Part shown: in pieces, positions 18,047 through 27,759 of the stretch
Layout: every line of letters begins with the position of its first letter
Position numbering within the stretch: position 1 is the stretch's first letter
Source: Bradyrhizobiaceae bacterium
Lineage (GTDB): Bacteria; Pseudomonadota; Alphaproteobacteria; Rhizobiales; Xanthobacteraceae
Direction: 5' to 3'
Assembly: GCA_947481685.1 (NCBI GenBank)
Contig: CANKHA010000012.1
Location: 1 to 64,000, forward strand
DNA: 64,000 bases
The notes under the pieces: model-generated
Told to the model about the DNA's origin: nothing
The model's database searches: none
Seen by the model: only the letters and a program-made list of their open reading frames with translations
Position numbers and translations under genes: made by a program

Positions 18047-19152
18047 TGGGCACCGGCCGCGCGCGGCATGTGCTGGTCGCGGCGGGCGGGACCGGCGGAC
18101 ATCTGTTTCCCGCGGAGGCTTTGGCCGCAGCGCTGGGGCGGCGCGGCGTAGGCTTCGATCTCGCCACCGACGAACGCGCCGTGCATTACGGCGGCAACTT
18201 TCCGGCGCGCGCCACCCACATTATTCCGAGCGCGACCGTGCGCGGCCGCGATCCGTTTTCGCTGATGAAGACCGCGGGCACGATCGGCGGCGGCATCGTG
18301 AAATCCTGGGCGCTGCTCGGCGACCTGAAGCCGGTGGTGGTGATCGGCTTCGGCGGCTATCCCACGCTGCCACCGCTGCTGGCGGCAAGCTTGCGCGGCA
18401 TTCCTACCATCATCCATGAGCAGAATGCGGTGATGGGACGCGCCAACCGTTTCCTCGCCAAGCGTGTCACGGCAATCGCCACGGGATTTCGCGGCCTTGC
18501 GATGCCGACGCAGGAACTCGGCGCCAAGACCACCTGGGTCGGAAATCCGGTGCGTCCCGCGGTGATCCTTGCTTCCTCGACGCCTTATGCGGCGCCGGAA
18601 ATTGGCGGCAAGCTGAACCTGCTGGTGTTCGGCGGAAGCCAGGGCGCACGCGTGATGTCGGACGTCGTGCCGCCCGCGATCCAGCAGCTCGAACCGGCCT
18701 TGTGGTCGCGGCTGCATGTGGTGCAGCAGGCGCGCGACGAGGATGTCGACGCGGTGAAGAAAATTTACGCAGACATGCGGATCTCGGCTGACGTCGCGCC
18801 GTTCTTCCCGGATTTGCCGTTGCGGATGGCGGCATCGCATCTGGTGATCGCACGCTCCGGGGCATCCACCGTGGCGGAGCTCGCCGCGATCGGACGCCCT
18901 TCGATCCTCGTGCCTCTGCCGGGCGCCATCGATCAGGACCAGATGGCCAACGCAGGAATGCTGGAAATCGCGGGCGGGGCGATCCGCCTGCCGCAGGCGG
19001 AGTTTACCCCGGCCCGGCTGGCCTCGGAGATTTCCGCGCTGGCCGCCGAACCGCAGCGGCTCGCCGCCATGGCCGCCGCAGCCAAAAAGGCCGGCACCCT
19101 GGACGCCGCCGACCGGCTGGCCGATCTGGTGCTGAAGGTGGCGAAAGGCTAA
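18046..19152 (+). CDS. murG: lipid II synthase MurG (GlcNAc transferase)
   Basis: A 368-residue GT-B glycosyltransferase that adds GlcNAc to lipid I on the inner face of the membrane. The glycine-rich loop GGTGGHLFPA is at residues 14-23. GFGGYPTLPP near 102 and NAVMGRANR near 125 are the acceptor-side motifs. The C-terminal nucleotide site has LLVFGGSQGARVMSD and ARSGASTVAELAAIGRPSILVPLP. It starts inside the ftsW stop codon and is followed by 48 bases before murC. Confidence 0.97.
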   Translation: MGTGRARHVLVAAGGTGGHLFPAEALAAALGRRGVGFDLATDERAVHYGGNFPARATHIIPSATVRGRDPFSLMKTAGTIGGGIVKSWALLGDLKPVVVIGFGGYPTLPPLLAASLRGIPTIIHEQNAVMGRANRFLAKRVTAIATGFRGLAMPTQELGAKTTWVGNPVRPAVILASSTPYAAPEIGGKLNLLVFGGSQGARVMSDVVPPAIQQLEPALWSRLHVVQQARDEDVDAVKKIYADMRISADVAPFFPDLPLRMAASHLVIARSGASTVAELAAIGRPSILVPLPGAIDQDQMANAGMLEIAGGAIRLPQAEFTPARLASEISALAAEPQRLAAMAAAAKKAGTLDAADRLADLVLKVAKG

Positions 19153-19200
19153 AGCTTTCGCCATCAGCCAGCCGTCAGGCGTTAAGGGACAACACGATCC

Positions 19201-20604
19201 ATGAAGCTGCCGCAGGAAATCGGCCCGATCCATTTTGTCGGCATCGGGGGCATCGGCATGAGCGGCATCGCCGAAGTGCTGCGCAATCTCAACTATACAG
19301 TGCAAGGTTCTGACGTGGCCGACAGCGCCAACGTCAAGCGCCTGCGCGACCTGGGCATCAAGGTCATGATCGGCCATGAGGCCAAAAATATCGACGGCGC
19401 AGCGGTTCTCGTGGTTTCGTCGGCCATCAAGCGCGACAATCCCGAGCTTGCCGGCGCGCGCGGACGCCGGATTCCGGTGGTGCGCCGCGCCGAGATGCTG
19501 GCCGAACTGATGCGGCTGCGGAGTTGCATCGCCGTTGGCGGCACCCACGGCAAGACCACCACCACGTCGATGGTGGCGGCGCTGCTCGATGCCGGTGGAC
19601 TCGATCCGACGGTGATCAACGGTGGCATCATCAATGCCTATGGCACCAATGCGCGCCTCGGCGCCGGCACCTGGATGGTGGTCGAAGCCGATGAATCCGA
19701 CGGCACTTTCCTGAAACTGCCCGCGGACGTCGCTATCGTCACCAATGTGGATGCCGAGCATCTCGATCACTTCAAGACTTTCGAAGCGGTGCAGCAGGCC
19801 TTTGTCGATTTCGTCGAGAATGTTCCGTTCTACGGCTTTGCGGTGATGTGTACCGACCATCCGACGGTGCAGCAGCTCGTTGGCCGCATCGAGGACCGCC
19901 GCGTCATTACCTACGGCGAAAACCCACAGGCCGACGTGCGGCTGACCGATCTCGAACATTCCGGCGGCCAGTCGCATTTCTCCGTGGTGTTCCGCAACCG
20001 CGCGCAGGACGTCATGCATGAGATCAGGAATCTCAGCCTGCCGATGCCGGGGCGGCACAACGCGCTCAACGCCACGTCCGCCATCGCCGTCGCGCACGAG
20101 CTCGGCATTGCCGACGACCAGATCCGCAAGGCGCTCGCAGCCTTCGGCGGCGTGAAGCGGCGCTTCACGCGCACCGGCGAATGGAACGGCGTGACGGTGA
20201 TCGACGACTACGGCCATCATCCGGTGGAGATTGCCGCGGTGCTGCGCGCCGCGCGGGAATCCACCAAGGGAGAGGTGATCGCCGTGGTGCAGCCGCATCG
20301 CTATTCGCGCCTGCAATCGCTGTTCGACGGGTTCTCGACCTGCTTCAACGACGCCGATGCGGTGATCGTGGCCAATGTCTATCCCGCGGGCGAAGCGCCG
20401 ATTCCGGGTATCGATCGCGATGCGCTGGTGCAGGGCCTGCGCGCGCACGGTCACCGTCAGGTGATGCCGCTCGACGATCCCAAGCAGATCGCGTCGATGG
20501 TGAAGGGTCTGGCGAAGCCGGGCGACACCGTTGTGTTCCTCGGCGCTGGCAACATCACGGCGTGGGCTTACGCGCTGCCCGGCGAATTGAAGGCGCTCGG
20601 ATAG
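19201..20604 (+). CDS. murC: UDP-MurNAc:L-alanine ligase MurC
   Basis: A 467-residue Mur ligase for the first amino acid of the peptide stem. The N-terminal Rossmann motif [15 protein letters not shown] is at about 13-27, the ATP loop is G114-T-H-G-K118-[13 protein letters not shown] and [10 protein letters not shown] lie in the central domain, and [10 protein letters not shown] and QPHRYSR in the C-terminal one. The gene is only two bases from murB. ATG 19201 is preceded by AGGGACAACACGATCC. Confidence 0.97.
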   Translation: MKLPQEIGPIHFVGIGGIGMSGIAEVLRNLNYTVQGSDVADSANVKRLRDLGIKVMIGHEAKNIDGAAVLVVSSAIKRDNPELAGARGRRIPVVRRAEMLAELMRLRSCIAVGGTHGKTTTTSMVAALLDAGGLDPTVINGGIINAYGTNARLGAGTWMVVEADESDGTFLKLPADVAIVTNVDAEHLDHFKTFEAVQQAFVDFVENVPFYGFAVMCTDHPTVQQLVGRIEDRRVITYGENPQADVRLTDLEHSGGQSHFSVVFRNRAQDVMHEIRNLSLPMPGRHNALNATSAIAVAHELGIADDQIRKALAAFGGVKRRFTRTGEWNGVTVIDDYGHHPVEIAAVLRAARESTKGEVIAVVQPHRYSRLQSLFDGFSTCFNDADAVIVANVYPAGEAPIPGIDRDALVQGLRAHGHRQVMPLDDPKQIASMVKGLAKPGDTVVFLGAGNITAWAYALPGELKALG

Positions 20605-20606
20605 CG

Positions 20607-21530
20607 ATGGCCTTTCCAGACATTACGCCCGACCTGAAAGCGAAGATGCCGCAACTGCGCGGCCGGCTGATGGCGAACCAGTCGCTTGCGGAGTTGACAT
20701 GGTTTTGCGTCGGCGGACCGGCGCAGGTGTTGTTCATGCCGGACAGCGAGGACGACCTCGCTTACTTCCTGCAAAATCTTCCGTCTGAGATTCCGGTGAT
20801 GGTGGTGGGGCTCGGCTCCAACCTGATCGTGCGCGACGGCGGCGTGCCGGGCGTCGTGATCCGGCTCGGCCGCGGCTTCAACGAGATCGTGGTGGAAGGC
20901 ACGCGCATCCGCGCAGGCACCGGGGCGCCGGACGTGAAGATCGCGCGCACGGCGCAGGAGGAAGGGCTTGCGGGCCTCGCATTCCTGCGCGGCATTCCCG
21001 GCGGCATCGGCGGTGCGCTGCGGATGAACGGTGGCGCTTACGGACGCGAAACCAAGGATGCGCTGGTGGAAGCGCGCGCGGTGGACCGGCAGGGACGCAT
21101 GCATGTGCTGAGCAACGCCGACATGCATTATACGTACCGGCATTGCGGCGCGCCGGAGGACTTCATCTTCACGCAGGCGCTGTTTCAGGGCACGCCGGGC
21201 GACCGCGCGGCGATCTCCGCCGAGATGGACAAGATCACGGAGTCCCGCGAGGCGACGCAGCCGATCAAGAGCCGCACCGGCGGATCGACCTTCAAGAACC
21301 CGCCGGACAACAAGGCCTGGCAACTGATCGATGCCGCCGGATGCCGCGGGTTGAAGGTCGGCAATGCGCAGGTCTCGGAGCTGCACTGCAACTTCCTGAT
21401 CAATCTCGGCGGCGCGACCGCGGCCGACATCGAGACGCTGGGTGAAACCGTGCGTAAGCGCGTGCAGGAAAAGTCGGGCATCGCGCTCGACTGGGAAATC
21501 AAGCGCATCGGCGAACCCGCGCAAGCGTAA
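20607..21530 (+). CDS. murB: UDP-N-acetylenolpyruvoylglucosamine reductase MurB
   Basis: A 307-residue FAD enzyme that reduces UDP-GlcNAc-enolpyruvate to UDP-MurNAc with NADPH. FAD-site motifs are [17 protein letters not shown] (about residue 70) and [18 protein letters not shown] (about 130). The catalytic Ser is in TGGSTFKNP (about 230). Type I length and motifs fit. The start at 20607 is two bases beyond murC; the longer open frame to 20181 would run out of frame through murC and is rejected. It is the last gene before the transporter insertion. Confidence 0.96.
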   Translation: MAFPDITPDLKAKMPQLRGRLMANQSLAELTWFCVGGPAQVLFMPDSEDDLAYFLQNLPSEIPVMVVGLGSNLIVRDGGVPGVVIRLGRGFNEIVVEGTRIRAGTGAPDVKIARTAQEEGLAGLAFLRGIPGGIGGALRMNGGAYGRETKDALVEARAVDRQGRMHVLSNADMHYTYRHCGAPEDFIFTQALFQGTPGDRAAISAEMDKITESREATQPIKSRTGGSTFKNPPDNKAWQLIDAAGCRGLKVGNAQVSELHCNFLINLGGATAADIETLGETVRKRVQEKSGIALDWEIKRIGEPAQA

Positions 21531-21717
21531 CTGTGCGCTGGATGCAGGGCGTCCTGTTGTCACAGGTCCCGCCGCCGCTTCCCCAGTTCCCTTTAAATTG
21601 AGCTTCAGCCGTCTAACAGCAACTTTCGTCCAGTTGCCAGCGGACGTCATGCCATTGCACAAATAGGGGAATACCACGTCCCGACACCAAGAGACGTGGA
21701 TTACCGGGAGGAATGTG

Positions 21718-23052
21718 ATGAAAAGCTATTCGAAGATTGCCTATCTCGCTGCGCTGATGTGCGTTTCGCTGCCAGCCAGCGAGGCTCTGTCGCAAGCGCC
21801 GACCGGCAAGGTCACTGTCGTCACTTCGTTCTCGAAGGATGTGACCGATCCTTTCAAGAAGGCTTTCGAGAAAGCCTATCCCGGCACGACCCTCGAAGTT
21901 CAGAACCGCAACACCAATGCGGGCGTGAAGTTCGTCGAGGAAACGAAATCCAACAACCAGGTCGATCTGTTCTGGGCCTCGGCGCCGGACGCCTTTGAGG
22001 TGCTCAAGGGCAAGGGCCTGTTGCAGAAGATCACTATCACGGCGACCGGCATTCCCGAGAAGGTCGGCTCGTTCCCGATCAACGATCCGCAGGGCTTCTA
22101 TTACGGCTTCGCGGCGTCGGGCTACGGCATCATGTGGAACGACCGCTACGTGAAGGCCAACAAGCTGCCGGAGCCGAAGGAGTGGTCCGATCTCGCCAAG
22201 GCTCCGTATTTCGATCACGTCTCGATCTCGGCGCCATCGCGCTCGGGCACCACGCATCTGACGATCGAAACCATCCTGCAGGGCGAAGGCTGGGACAAGG
22301 GCTGGCGCACCGTCAAGGAACTCGGTGGGAATTTCCGTACCGTCACCGATCGTTCGTTTGGCGTTCCGGAGGCAGTCAATTCGGGGCAGGTCGGTTACGG
22401 CATCGTCATCGATTTCTTTGCCTTCTCTGGACAGGCTTCCGGCTTCCCGGTGAAGTTCGTTTATCCCACCGTGACAACCCTTGTGCCGGCGAACGTTGCC
22501 GTCATTACGAATGCACCGAACAAGACGGCCGCAGCAGCCTTCGTGAATTATCTTCTCTCTCCCGCCGGTCAGGAAGTGCTGCTCGAGCCAGGCATTAGCC
22601 GTCTGCCGGTAAACCCGGCGGTTTATGCCAAGGCTCCGCCAAGTCTGCCAAATCCCTTCACGGACAAGTCGCTCGGCGCGCAGGTGAAGTTCGACGTCAA
22701 CATCTCCGAGAAGCGGACCAACCCGGTCGATACGCTGTTCGACCAGTTGATCACTTTCCAGCTCGACGGCCTGAAGGCGGCGACCAAGGCCGTGCATGAC
22801 GCCGAAGCGGCGCTGGCGAAGAAGGACAACGCCCAAGCGCGCGGCCTGATCAAGGAAGCCCGCGACCTGATCGCTGCAATGCCCATTACTGCAGCGGAGG
22901 CCGAGTCGCCGGAAATTACCGGCGCCTTCACCGGCGCCAAGGAAAAGGGCGCGCGCCAGGCCGAGCTGGAACAGAAATGGGCCGCCTTCGCTAAGGAGCG
23001 TTACGCCCAGGCAAAGACAAAAGCCGAGGAGGCGCTGAAGCTCGCGCGCTGA
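21718..23052 (+). CDS. ABC transporter substrate-binding protein (iron/AEP-type family)
   Basis: A 444-residue periplasmic binding protein with a signal peptide ending near SEALSQ. The first 330 residues fit extracellular solute-binding proteins of the FbpA/AfuA type: VTVVTSFSKDVTDPFKKAFE, VDLFWASAPDAFEVLK, VPEAVNSGQVGYGIVIDFF, AFVNYLLSPAGQEVLLEPGISRLPV. About 110 further residues form a helical, Ala/Lys/Glu-rich tail that is longer than usual. Ferric iron and 2-aminoethylphosphonate binders both belong here, so the ligand is open. ATG 21718 has GGAGG six bases upstream; GTG 21715 is too close. It is first of a three-gene operon. Confidence 0.87.
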   Translation: MKSYSKIAYLAALMCVSLPASEALSQAPTGKVTVVTSFSKDVTDPFKKAFEKAYPGTTLEVQNRNTNAGVKFVEETKSNNQVDLFWASAPDAFEVLKGKGLLQKITITATGIPEKVGSFPINDPQGFYYGFAASGYGIMWNDRYVKANKLPEPKEWSDLAKAPYFDHVSISAPSRSGTTHLTIETILQGEGWDKGWRTVKELGGNFRTVTDRSFGVPEAVNSGQVGYGIVIDFFAFSGQASGFPVKFVYPTVTTLVPANVAVITNAPNKTAAAAFVNYLLSPAGQEVLLEPGISRLPVNPAVYAKAPPSLPNPFTDKSLGAQVKFDVNISEKRTNPVDTLFDQLITFQLDGLKAATKAVHDAEAALAKKDNAQARGLIKEARDLIAAMPITAAEAESPEITGAFTGAKEKGARQAELEQKWAAFAKERYAQAKTKAEEALKLAR

Positions 23053-23098
23053 TAGTCTTGCGCGTCGCGCTTCAAGCATTTCGGACCAGGGAGACGCT

Positions 23099-24808
23099 AT
23101 GGCGCTCGCCATTGCCCGGCCACTCGGCCGCCTGCTGGCTTCGCCAGGTCAGGCCGCGCTTGCCGGCGTCATAGCGCTCTTCCTGCTGCTGTTCCTGGTC
23201 GTCCCGGTGACGACCGTGATCTATGTGGCCTTCACAGAAAAGGGCACGGGCGTCTTCACGCTGATCAATTTTGTCGACTTCTTCCGCACTGACCTGTTCG
23301 TCAATGCGTTCTGGAACTCCATCTACGTCTCGACCGCAACCGTCCTGGTTGCGTCGATCTTCGCCCTGCCGCTGGCCTATATCACCACGCGCTTCAGCTT
23401 CCGGGGCGCAGTGCTGATCCAGACGTTGGGATTTCTCCCGCTCATCATGCCTCCGTTCGCCGGCGCGGTAGCGATGCAGTTGCTGTTCGGCCGCAACGGT
23501 TCGGTCAACCTCCTGCTCGACGACTGGTTCGGCTTCAAGATCGGATTGATGGAAGGGCTCAACGGCGTCGTCTTCGTGCAGGCGGTGCATTATTTTCCTT
23601 TCATCCTGGTCAACCTCTCGGCGGCGCTGCGCAATATCGACCGTTCGATGGAGGAGGCGGCGCAGAATCTCGGATGCTCCGGGTTCCGCCTGTTTCGCCG
23701 CGTGGTGTTTCCGCTGGCATTACCCGGCTATGTCGCCGGTGCGTCGCTGGTGTTCGTGAAGGTGTTCGACGATCTCGCGACGCCGCTTCTGCTCAACGTC
23801 AAGGACATGCTGGCGCCGCAGGCGTATCTGCGCGTGACATCGATCGGCATCGCCGATCCGATGGGCTATGTCATCGCCGTGGTGCTGATCGTGGTGTCGG
23901 TGCTGGCGATGTGGGCCTCGACCTTGACACTCTCGTCCAAGGATTATGCCACGGTGCAGCGCGGCGGCGGGGGGCTCGCGAAGCGCACCTTGCGGCCATG
24001 GGAAAGTGCGGTGGCTTATTGCGTCGTCGGCCTGATCCTGGCGCTGGTGCTGGCGCCTCATCTCGGGTTGCTGCTGTTGTCATTCGCGACGGTCTGGTCG
24101 TTCAGCCCGCTGCCCGACGCCTACACCTTCGCGCACTATGCCCGCGTGTTCGGGGACAGTTCGGTCTACATCAAGAATACACTGGTCTATGCGTCGCTCG
24201 CCGCGCTGATAGACGTGCTGATTGGCGGCGCCATTGCCTATCTGATCCTGCGGACCAAACTGATCGGCCGGCAAGGGCTCGACTGGGCTGCGTCTGCGGC
24301 GCTTGCAGTTCCGGGCGTGGTGCTGGGCATCGGCTATCTGCGGACCTTCTATGACGTGCCGATGCCGGACGGCCGCCCGCTTGCCACCTTCTGGATGATG
24401 ATCGTGCTGGCGCTTGCGATCCGGCGGTTGCCTTATGCGTTGCGCGCCTGCCACGCGGCGCTGGAGCAGATTTCGGTGTCGCTCGAAGAGGCGGCAGAAA
24501 ATCTCGGCGCCACCAAGATGCGAACGGTGCGTCGCGTCGTCGTGCCACTGATGACGGGCGGCATTCTGGCGGGCTTCATCTCAAGCTTTGCCACCGCGGC
24601 TGTCGAACTCTCCGCAACGCTGATGCTGGTGCAGTCCAATTCCGATGCACCGCTGGCCTATGGTCTTTACGTTCTGATGCAGTCGCCCGCTGGCCGCGGA
24701 CCGGGCGCGGCGCTTGGCGTCATCGCGGTGATCCTTGTCGCGATCTGCACTTTCCTGTCGCATGTCGTCATCGAACGCAGCCAGCGCGCCAAGGGCGCGC
24801 TTCACTAA
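23099..24808 (+). CDS. ABC transporter permease, fused double MetI domain
   Basis: A 569-residue inner-membrane permease with two repeated MetI-type halves of about six helices each, as in FbpB/AfuB. Both halves carry the coupling loop that docks on the ATPase: EEAAQNLGCSGFRLFRRVV (about 185) and EEAAENLGATKMRTVRRVV (about 465). ATG 23099 follows GGGAGACGCT. It lies 46 bases after the binding protein and 17 before the ATPase gene, so the three form one operon. The two-domain form means a single permease chain makes the channel. Confidence 0.92.
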   Translation: MALAIARPLGRLLASPGQAALAGVIALFLLLFLVVPVTTVIYVAFTEKGTGVFTLINFVDFFRTDLFVNAFWNSIYVSTATVLVASIFALPLAYITTRFSFRGAVLIQTLGFLPLIMPPFAGAVAMQLLFGRNGSVNLLLDDWFGFKIGLMEGLNGVVFVQAVHYFPFILVNLSAALRNIDRSMEEAAQNLGCSGFRLFRRVVFPLALPGYVAGASLVFVKVFDDLATPLLLNVKDMLAPQAYLRVTSIGIADPMGYVIAVVLIVVSVLAMWASTLTLSSKDYATVQRGGGGLAKRTLRPWESAVAYCVVGLILALVLAPHLGLLLLSFATVWSFSPLPDAYTFAHYARVFGDSSVYIKNTLVYASLAALIDVLIGGAIAYLILRTKLIGRQGLDWAASAALAVPGVVLGIGYLRTFYDVPMPDGRPLATFWMMIVLALAIRRLPYALRACHAALEQISVSLEEAAENLGATKMRTVRRVVVPLMTGGILAGFISSFATAAVELSATLMLVQSNSDAPLAYGLYVLMQSPAGRGPGAALGVIAVILVAICTFLSHVVIERSQRAKGALH

Positions 24809-24825
24809 TTCATCGGAAGAGAAGC

Positions 24826-25926
24826 ATGAGCCAGACAGTGATTTCTCCTTCGCTTCGCGCCACGGCAGCAGGCGTGCGGGTGGAAAACGTCAATCTGGCC
24901 TACGGCTCCAACCCGGTGCTCAAGAACGTCAGCGTTGAAATCGAGCCGGGCGAGTTCTTCGCCTTCCTCGGCCCTTCCGGCTCCGGCAAGACGACGCTGC
25001 TGCGGCTGATCGCGGGATTCAACAAGGCCGATAGCGGTACTGTCTTCGTCGGCGGCAAGGACATTACCGATCTGCCGCCGTGGAAGCGGGATGTCGGCAT
25101 GGTGTTCCAGTCCTATGCGCTGTGGCCGCATATGACGGTGCAACGCAACGTTGCCTTCGGCCTTGAGGAACGCAAAGTCCCGCGCGCCGAAATCAAGGCG
25201 CGCGTGGCAAAGGCTCTGGACCTCGTCGGGCTCGGACATCTGGCGGATCGCAGGCCGTCGCAACTGTCAGGCGGGCAGCAGCAGCGCGTCGCGGTCGCGC
25301 GCACGGTCGTGGTGCAGCCCAAGGTCCTGCTGCTCGACGAGCCGCTGTCGAATCTCGATGCCAAGATGCGCGTGCAGGTGCGGCGCGAGCTGCGCGATCT
25401 TCAGCAGCGGCTGGGGCTCACCACAATCTTCGTGACCCACGATCAGGAAGAGGCCAACACGATCTGCGACCGGATTGCGGTGATGAGTGACGGCGTGATC
25501 CAGCAGGTCGGGTCTCCGATGGAGCTTTACGAGCATCCCGCGAACCTGTTCGTCGCCAACTTTCTTGGGAGCGCAAACATTCTCGACGGCAGCGTGCTGA
25601 CCGAAGGCGCTGCGCGCGCCTTCCAGTTGACGGGAGGAATCCGGTTTCCGATTCCGGCATCAGCTTCGGTGCCGACGGATGCCAAGCTGGTCTTCCGGCC
25701 GCAGGACGCTTCCATCGGATCGACAGCCGGTGGCGGCGGAAACGCGTTGTCTGGTGTCGTCATGCATCGCGAGTTTCTTGGGTCTGTTGTTCGCTACGCG
25801 GTACGGATTGGGGACTCCGACATCATCGTCGATGCACCCTTCCGCTCCGGCGATGCGCTTTACGAACCGGGAGCGTCCATCACGGTGCGGATCTCCCTGG
25901 AGTCTGCCTTGTGGCTGTCTTCCTGA
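24826..25926 (+). CDS. ABC transporter ATP-binding protein (iron/AEP-type)
   Basis: A 366-residue ATPase that powers import through the adjacent permease. Walker A G49-PSGSGK55-TT, Q-loop in MVFQSYALWPHMTV, signature LSGGQQQR starting at 147, Walker B with D171-E172 in VLLLDEPLSNLD, and H-loop FVTHDQEEA are all intact. Residues after about 285 form a TOBE-type domain (KLVFRPQDASIG, SDIIVDAPF), usual for iron and phosphonate importers. AAGAGAAGC precedes the ATG. It is last in the operon. Confidence 0.93.
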   Translation: MSQTVISPSLRATAAGVRVENVNLAYGSNPVLKNVSVEIEPGEFFAFLGPSGSGKTTLLRLIAGFNKADSGTVFVGGKDITDLPPWKRDVGMVFQSYALWPHMTVQRNVAFGLEERKVPRAEIKARVAKALDLVGLGHLADRRPSQLSGGQQQRVAVARTVVVQPKVLLLDEPLSNLDAKMRVQVRRELRDLQQRLGLTTIFVTHDQEEANTICDRIAVMSDGVIQQVGSPMELYEHPANLFVANFLGSANILDGSVLTEGAARAFQLTGGIRFPIPASASVPTDAKLVFRPQDASIGSTAGGGGNALSGVVMHREFLGSVVRYAVRIGDSDIIVDAPFRSGDALYEPGASITVRISLESALWLSS

Positions 25927-26020
25927 TAAGCGTGCAGCGTAACTCTATAACGTTGCGTGTACTGTGATTGTATAACGCCGCCCTCATCGCCCATATGAGT
26001 CTCCAGAGAGCGAGGACTCG

Positions 26021-26737
26021 ATGGGCGTCAGCTGCTGCAGCACCACACCGGTTTTTGAAGGGCTTTCCGCCGACTACAAACGGAGGCTCTGGGCCGTCAT
26101 CGCGCTGAATGCCGGCATGTTCATCGTCGAGATCGCCGCCGGCGCCTTTGCCGGCTCGCGCGCCTTGCAGGCCGATGCGCTCGACTTCTTCGCCGATGCG
26201 GCAACTTACGGCATCAGCCTCGCGGTGATCGGTGCGCCGCTGGCGATCCGCTCCAGGGCCGCCTTCGCCAAGGGCCTCAGTCTGACCGCGATGAGCCTGT
26301 GGGTGTTCGATTCGACCGCGTATCACGTGGTGGTGCTCGGCGTTCCCAAGGCGGAAGTCATGGGTGTCGTCGGCGCGATGGCGCTCGCGGCCAACCTCGC
26401 CAGCGTGTTTATCCTCGCCTCCTATAAAGACGGCGACGCCAATGTCCGTTCGGTCTGGCTTTGCTCGCGCAACGACGCCATCGGCAATATCGCGGTCATG
26501 ATTGCCGCGTTCGGTGTCTGGGGCACCGCCACGCGATGGCCCGACCTGATCGTCGCGGCCGGCATGGCCGGACTGTTTCTGACCTCGTCGATTCAAATCC
26601 TGCGTCAATCGTGGAAGGAGCTTCGCTCTCTGAAGGAGTCCGAGCCTCCGACTTTGAAAGCGCCCGAGCACAATCACGCGCACGAAGGCCACGACGACTG
26701 CTGCGATCACGCGACCGCGCCCCTTCGTCAGAACTAA
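26021..26737 (+). CDS. CDF-family-like cation transporter
   Basis: A 238-residue membrane protein resembling cation diffusion facilitators, which export Zn2+, Co2+ or similar metals by proton antiport. The first metal-site helix reads ALQADALDFFADA and the second SRNDAIGNIAVM, so the usual HxxxD pairs are altered (D-A-L-D, and N-D without His). The C-terminal cytoplasmic domain is very short and ends in HNHAHEGHDDCCDH; the N-terminus has a CC pair (VSCCST). The metal is unknown. The 94 bp gap before it holds two TATAACG copies 25 bp apart. It is separate from the importer operon. Confidence 0.75.
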   Translation: MGVSCCSTTPVFEGLSADYKRRLWAVIALNAGMFIVEIAAGAFAGSRALQADALDFFADAATYGISLAVIGAPLAIRSRAAFAKGLSLTAMSLWVFDSTAYHVVVLGVPKAEVMGVVGAMALAANLASVFILASYKDGDANVRSVWLCSRNDAIGNIAVMIAAFGVWGTATRWPDLIVAAGMAGLFLTSSIQILRQSWKELRSLKESEPPTLKAPEHNHAHEGHDDCCDHATAPLRQN

Positions 26738-26838
26738 AAAGACTCACCCCAGCTAAATTTCTTGCGGACTCTCGACGGGCCGCGAAATCTCGATTCTATT
26801 GGGCATTAACGAATCAGTGGCGCTGCTGGGGCTGAGCC

Positions 26839-27759
26839 ATGGGGAAACACGTCGCCGTTCTGTTGGGAGGCTGGTCGGCCGAGCGCGAAGTATCGCTCCG
26901 GTCGGGCAAGGCCTGCGCCGACGCGCTTGAGCGCAAGGGCTATCGCGTCACCCGCGTCGATGTCACTCGTGACATCGCCCGCGTGCTGAGCGAGCTCAAG
27001 CCCGACGTCGCGCTCAACATGCTGCATGGCCGTCCGGGCGAGGACGGCGTGCTGCAAGGCATGCTCGAAATCCTCGGTATTCCCTATAGCCACTCCGGCG
27101 TGCTCGCCTCTGCCGTGGCGATGCACAAGGAGATGGCGAAGAACCAGTTGCGCGCCGCGGGCGTGCCTGTGGCCGAAGGCGTCGTCGCCTCGCGCTTCGA
27201 GGCCGCCAAAAAGCATCTCCTCGAACCGCCTTATGTGATCAAGCCGGTGGCCGAAGGCTCCAGCGTCGGAGTCTTTCTGGTCGTCGAGGGCCAGGAACAC
27301 CCGCCGCAGGAGCTTTTCCGCGAGGACTGGTCCTTCGGCGAGCAGGTGCTGTGCGAGAAATACATTGCGGGCAAGGAGCTGACCTGCGCGGTGCTGGGCG
27401 ACAAGGCGCTCGACGTGATCGAGATCGTCCCGACGGTGCGATTTTACGACTACGAGGCGAAATATGCCGCCGGTGGATCTAAACACGAACTGCCTGCCCG
27501 CATTTTACCTTTTGTTTACCAAGAGGTCCGAAGACTAGCAGTCCTGGCGCATTCCGCGCTCGGCTGCCGTGGGGTCAGTCGGGCTGACTTTCGCTACGAC
27601 GATCGCGTCGAGGGGACAGGTGGATTGTTCTGCCTCGAAGTGAACACGCAACCGGGCATGACGGAAACGTCGCTTGTGCCTGAACTTGCTGCCCATGCGG
27701 GAATAACGTTCGAAGAGCTGGTGCAATGGATGGTGGAGGACGCCTCGCTAAACCGCTAA
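26839..27759 (+). CDS. ddlB: D-alanine--D-alanine ligase
   Basis: A 306-residue ATP-grasp enzyme that makes the D-Ala-D-Ala used by MurF. The start MGKHVAVLLGGWSAEREVSL is typical of alphaproteobacterial Ddl; the PYVIKPVAEGSSVGV ATP site lies near residue 135 and FCLEVNTQPGMTETSLVPELA near 275, with the metal-binding Glu and Asn. It restarts the dcw cluster after the transporter insertion. Its last 34 bases overlap ftsQ, an overlap larger than elsewhere in the cluster. Confidence 0.96.
   Translation: MGKHVAVLLGGWSAEREVSLRSGKACADALERKGYRVTRVDVTRDIARVLSELKPDVALNMLHGRPGEDGVLQGMLEILGIPYSHSGVLASAVAMHKEMAKNQLRAAGVPVAEGVVASRFEAAKKHLLEPPYVIKPVAEGSSVGVFLVVEGQEHPPQELFREDWSFGEQVLCEKYIAGKELTCAVLGDKALDVIEIVPTVRFYDYEAKYAAGGSKHELPARILPFVYQEVRRLAVLAHSALGCRGVSRADFRYDDRVEGTGGLFCLEVNTQPGMTETSLVPELAAHAGITFEELVQWMVEDASLNR

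Noticed and set aside
18010-20454. 814-codon open frame on the minus strand
   Set aside because: It runs antisense through murG and murC, which have full sets of motifs. Long antisense frames are expected at this GC content, and its composition (His/Arg/Gly-rich) is that of a shadow.
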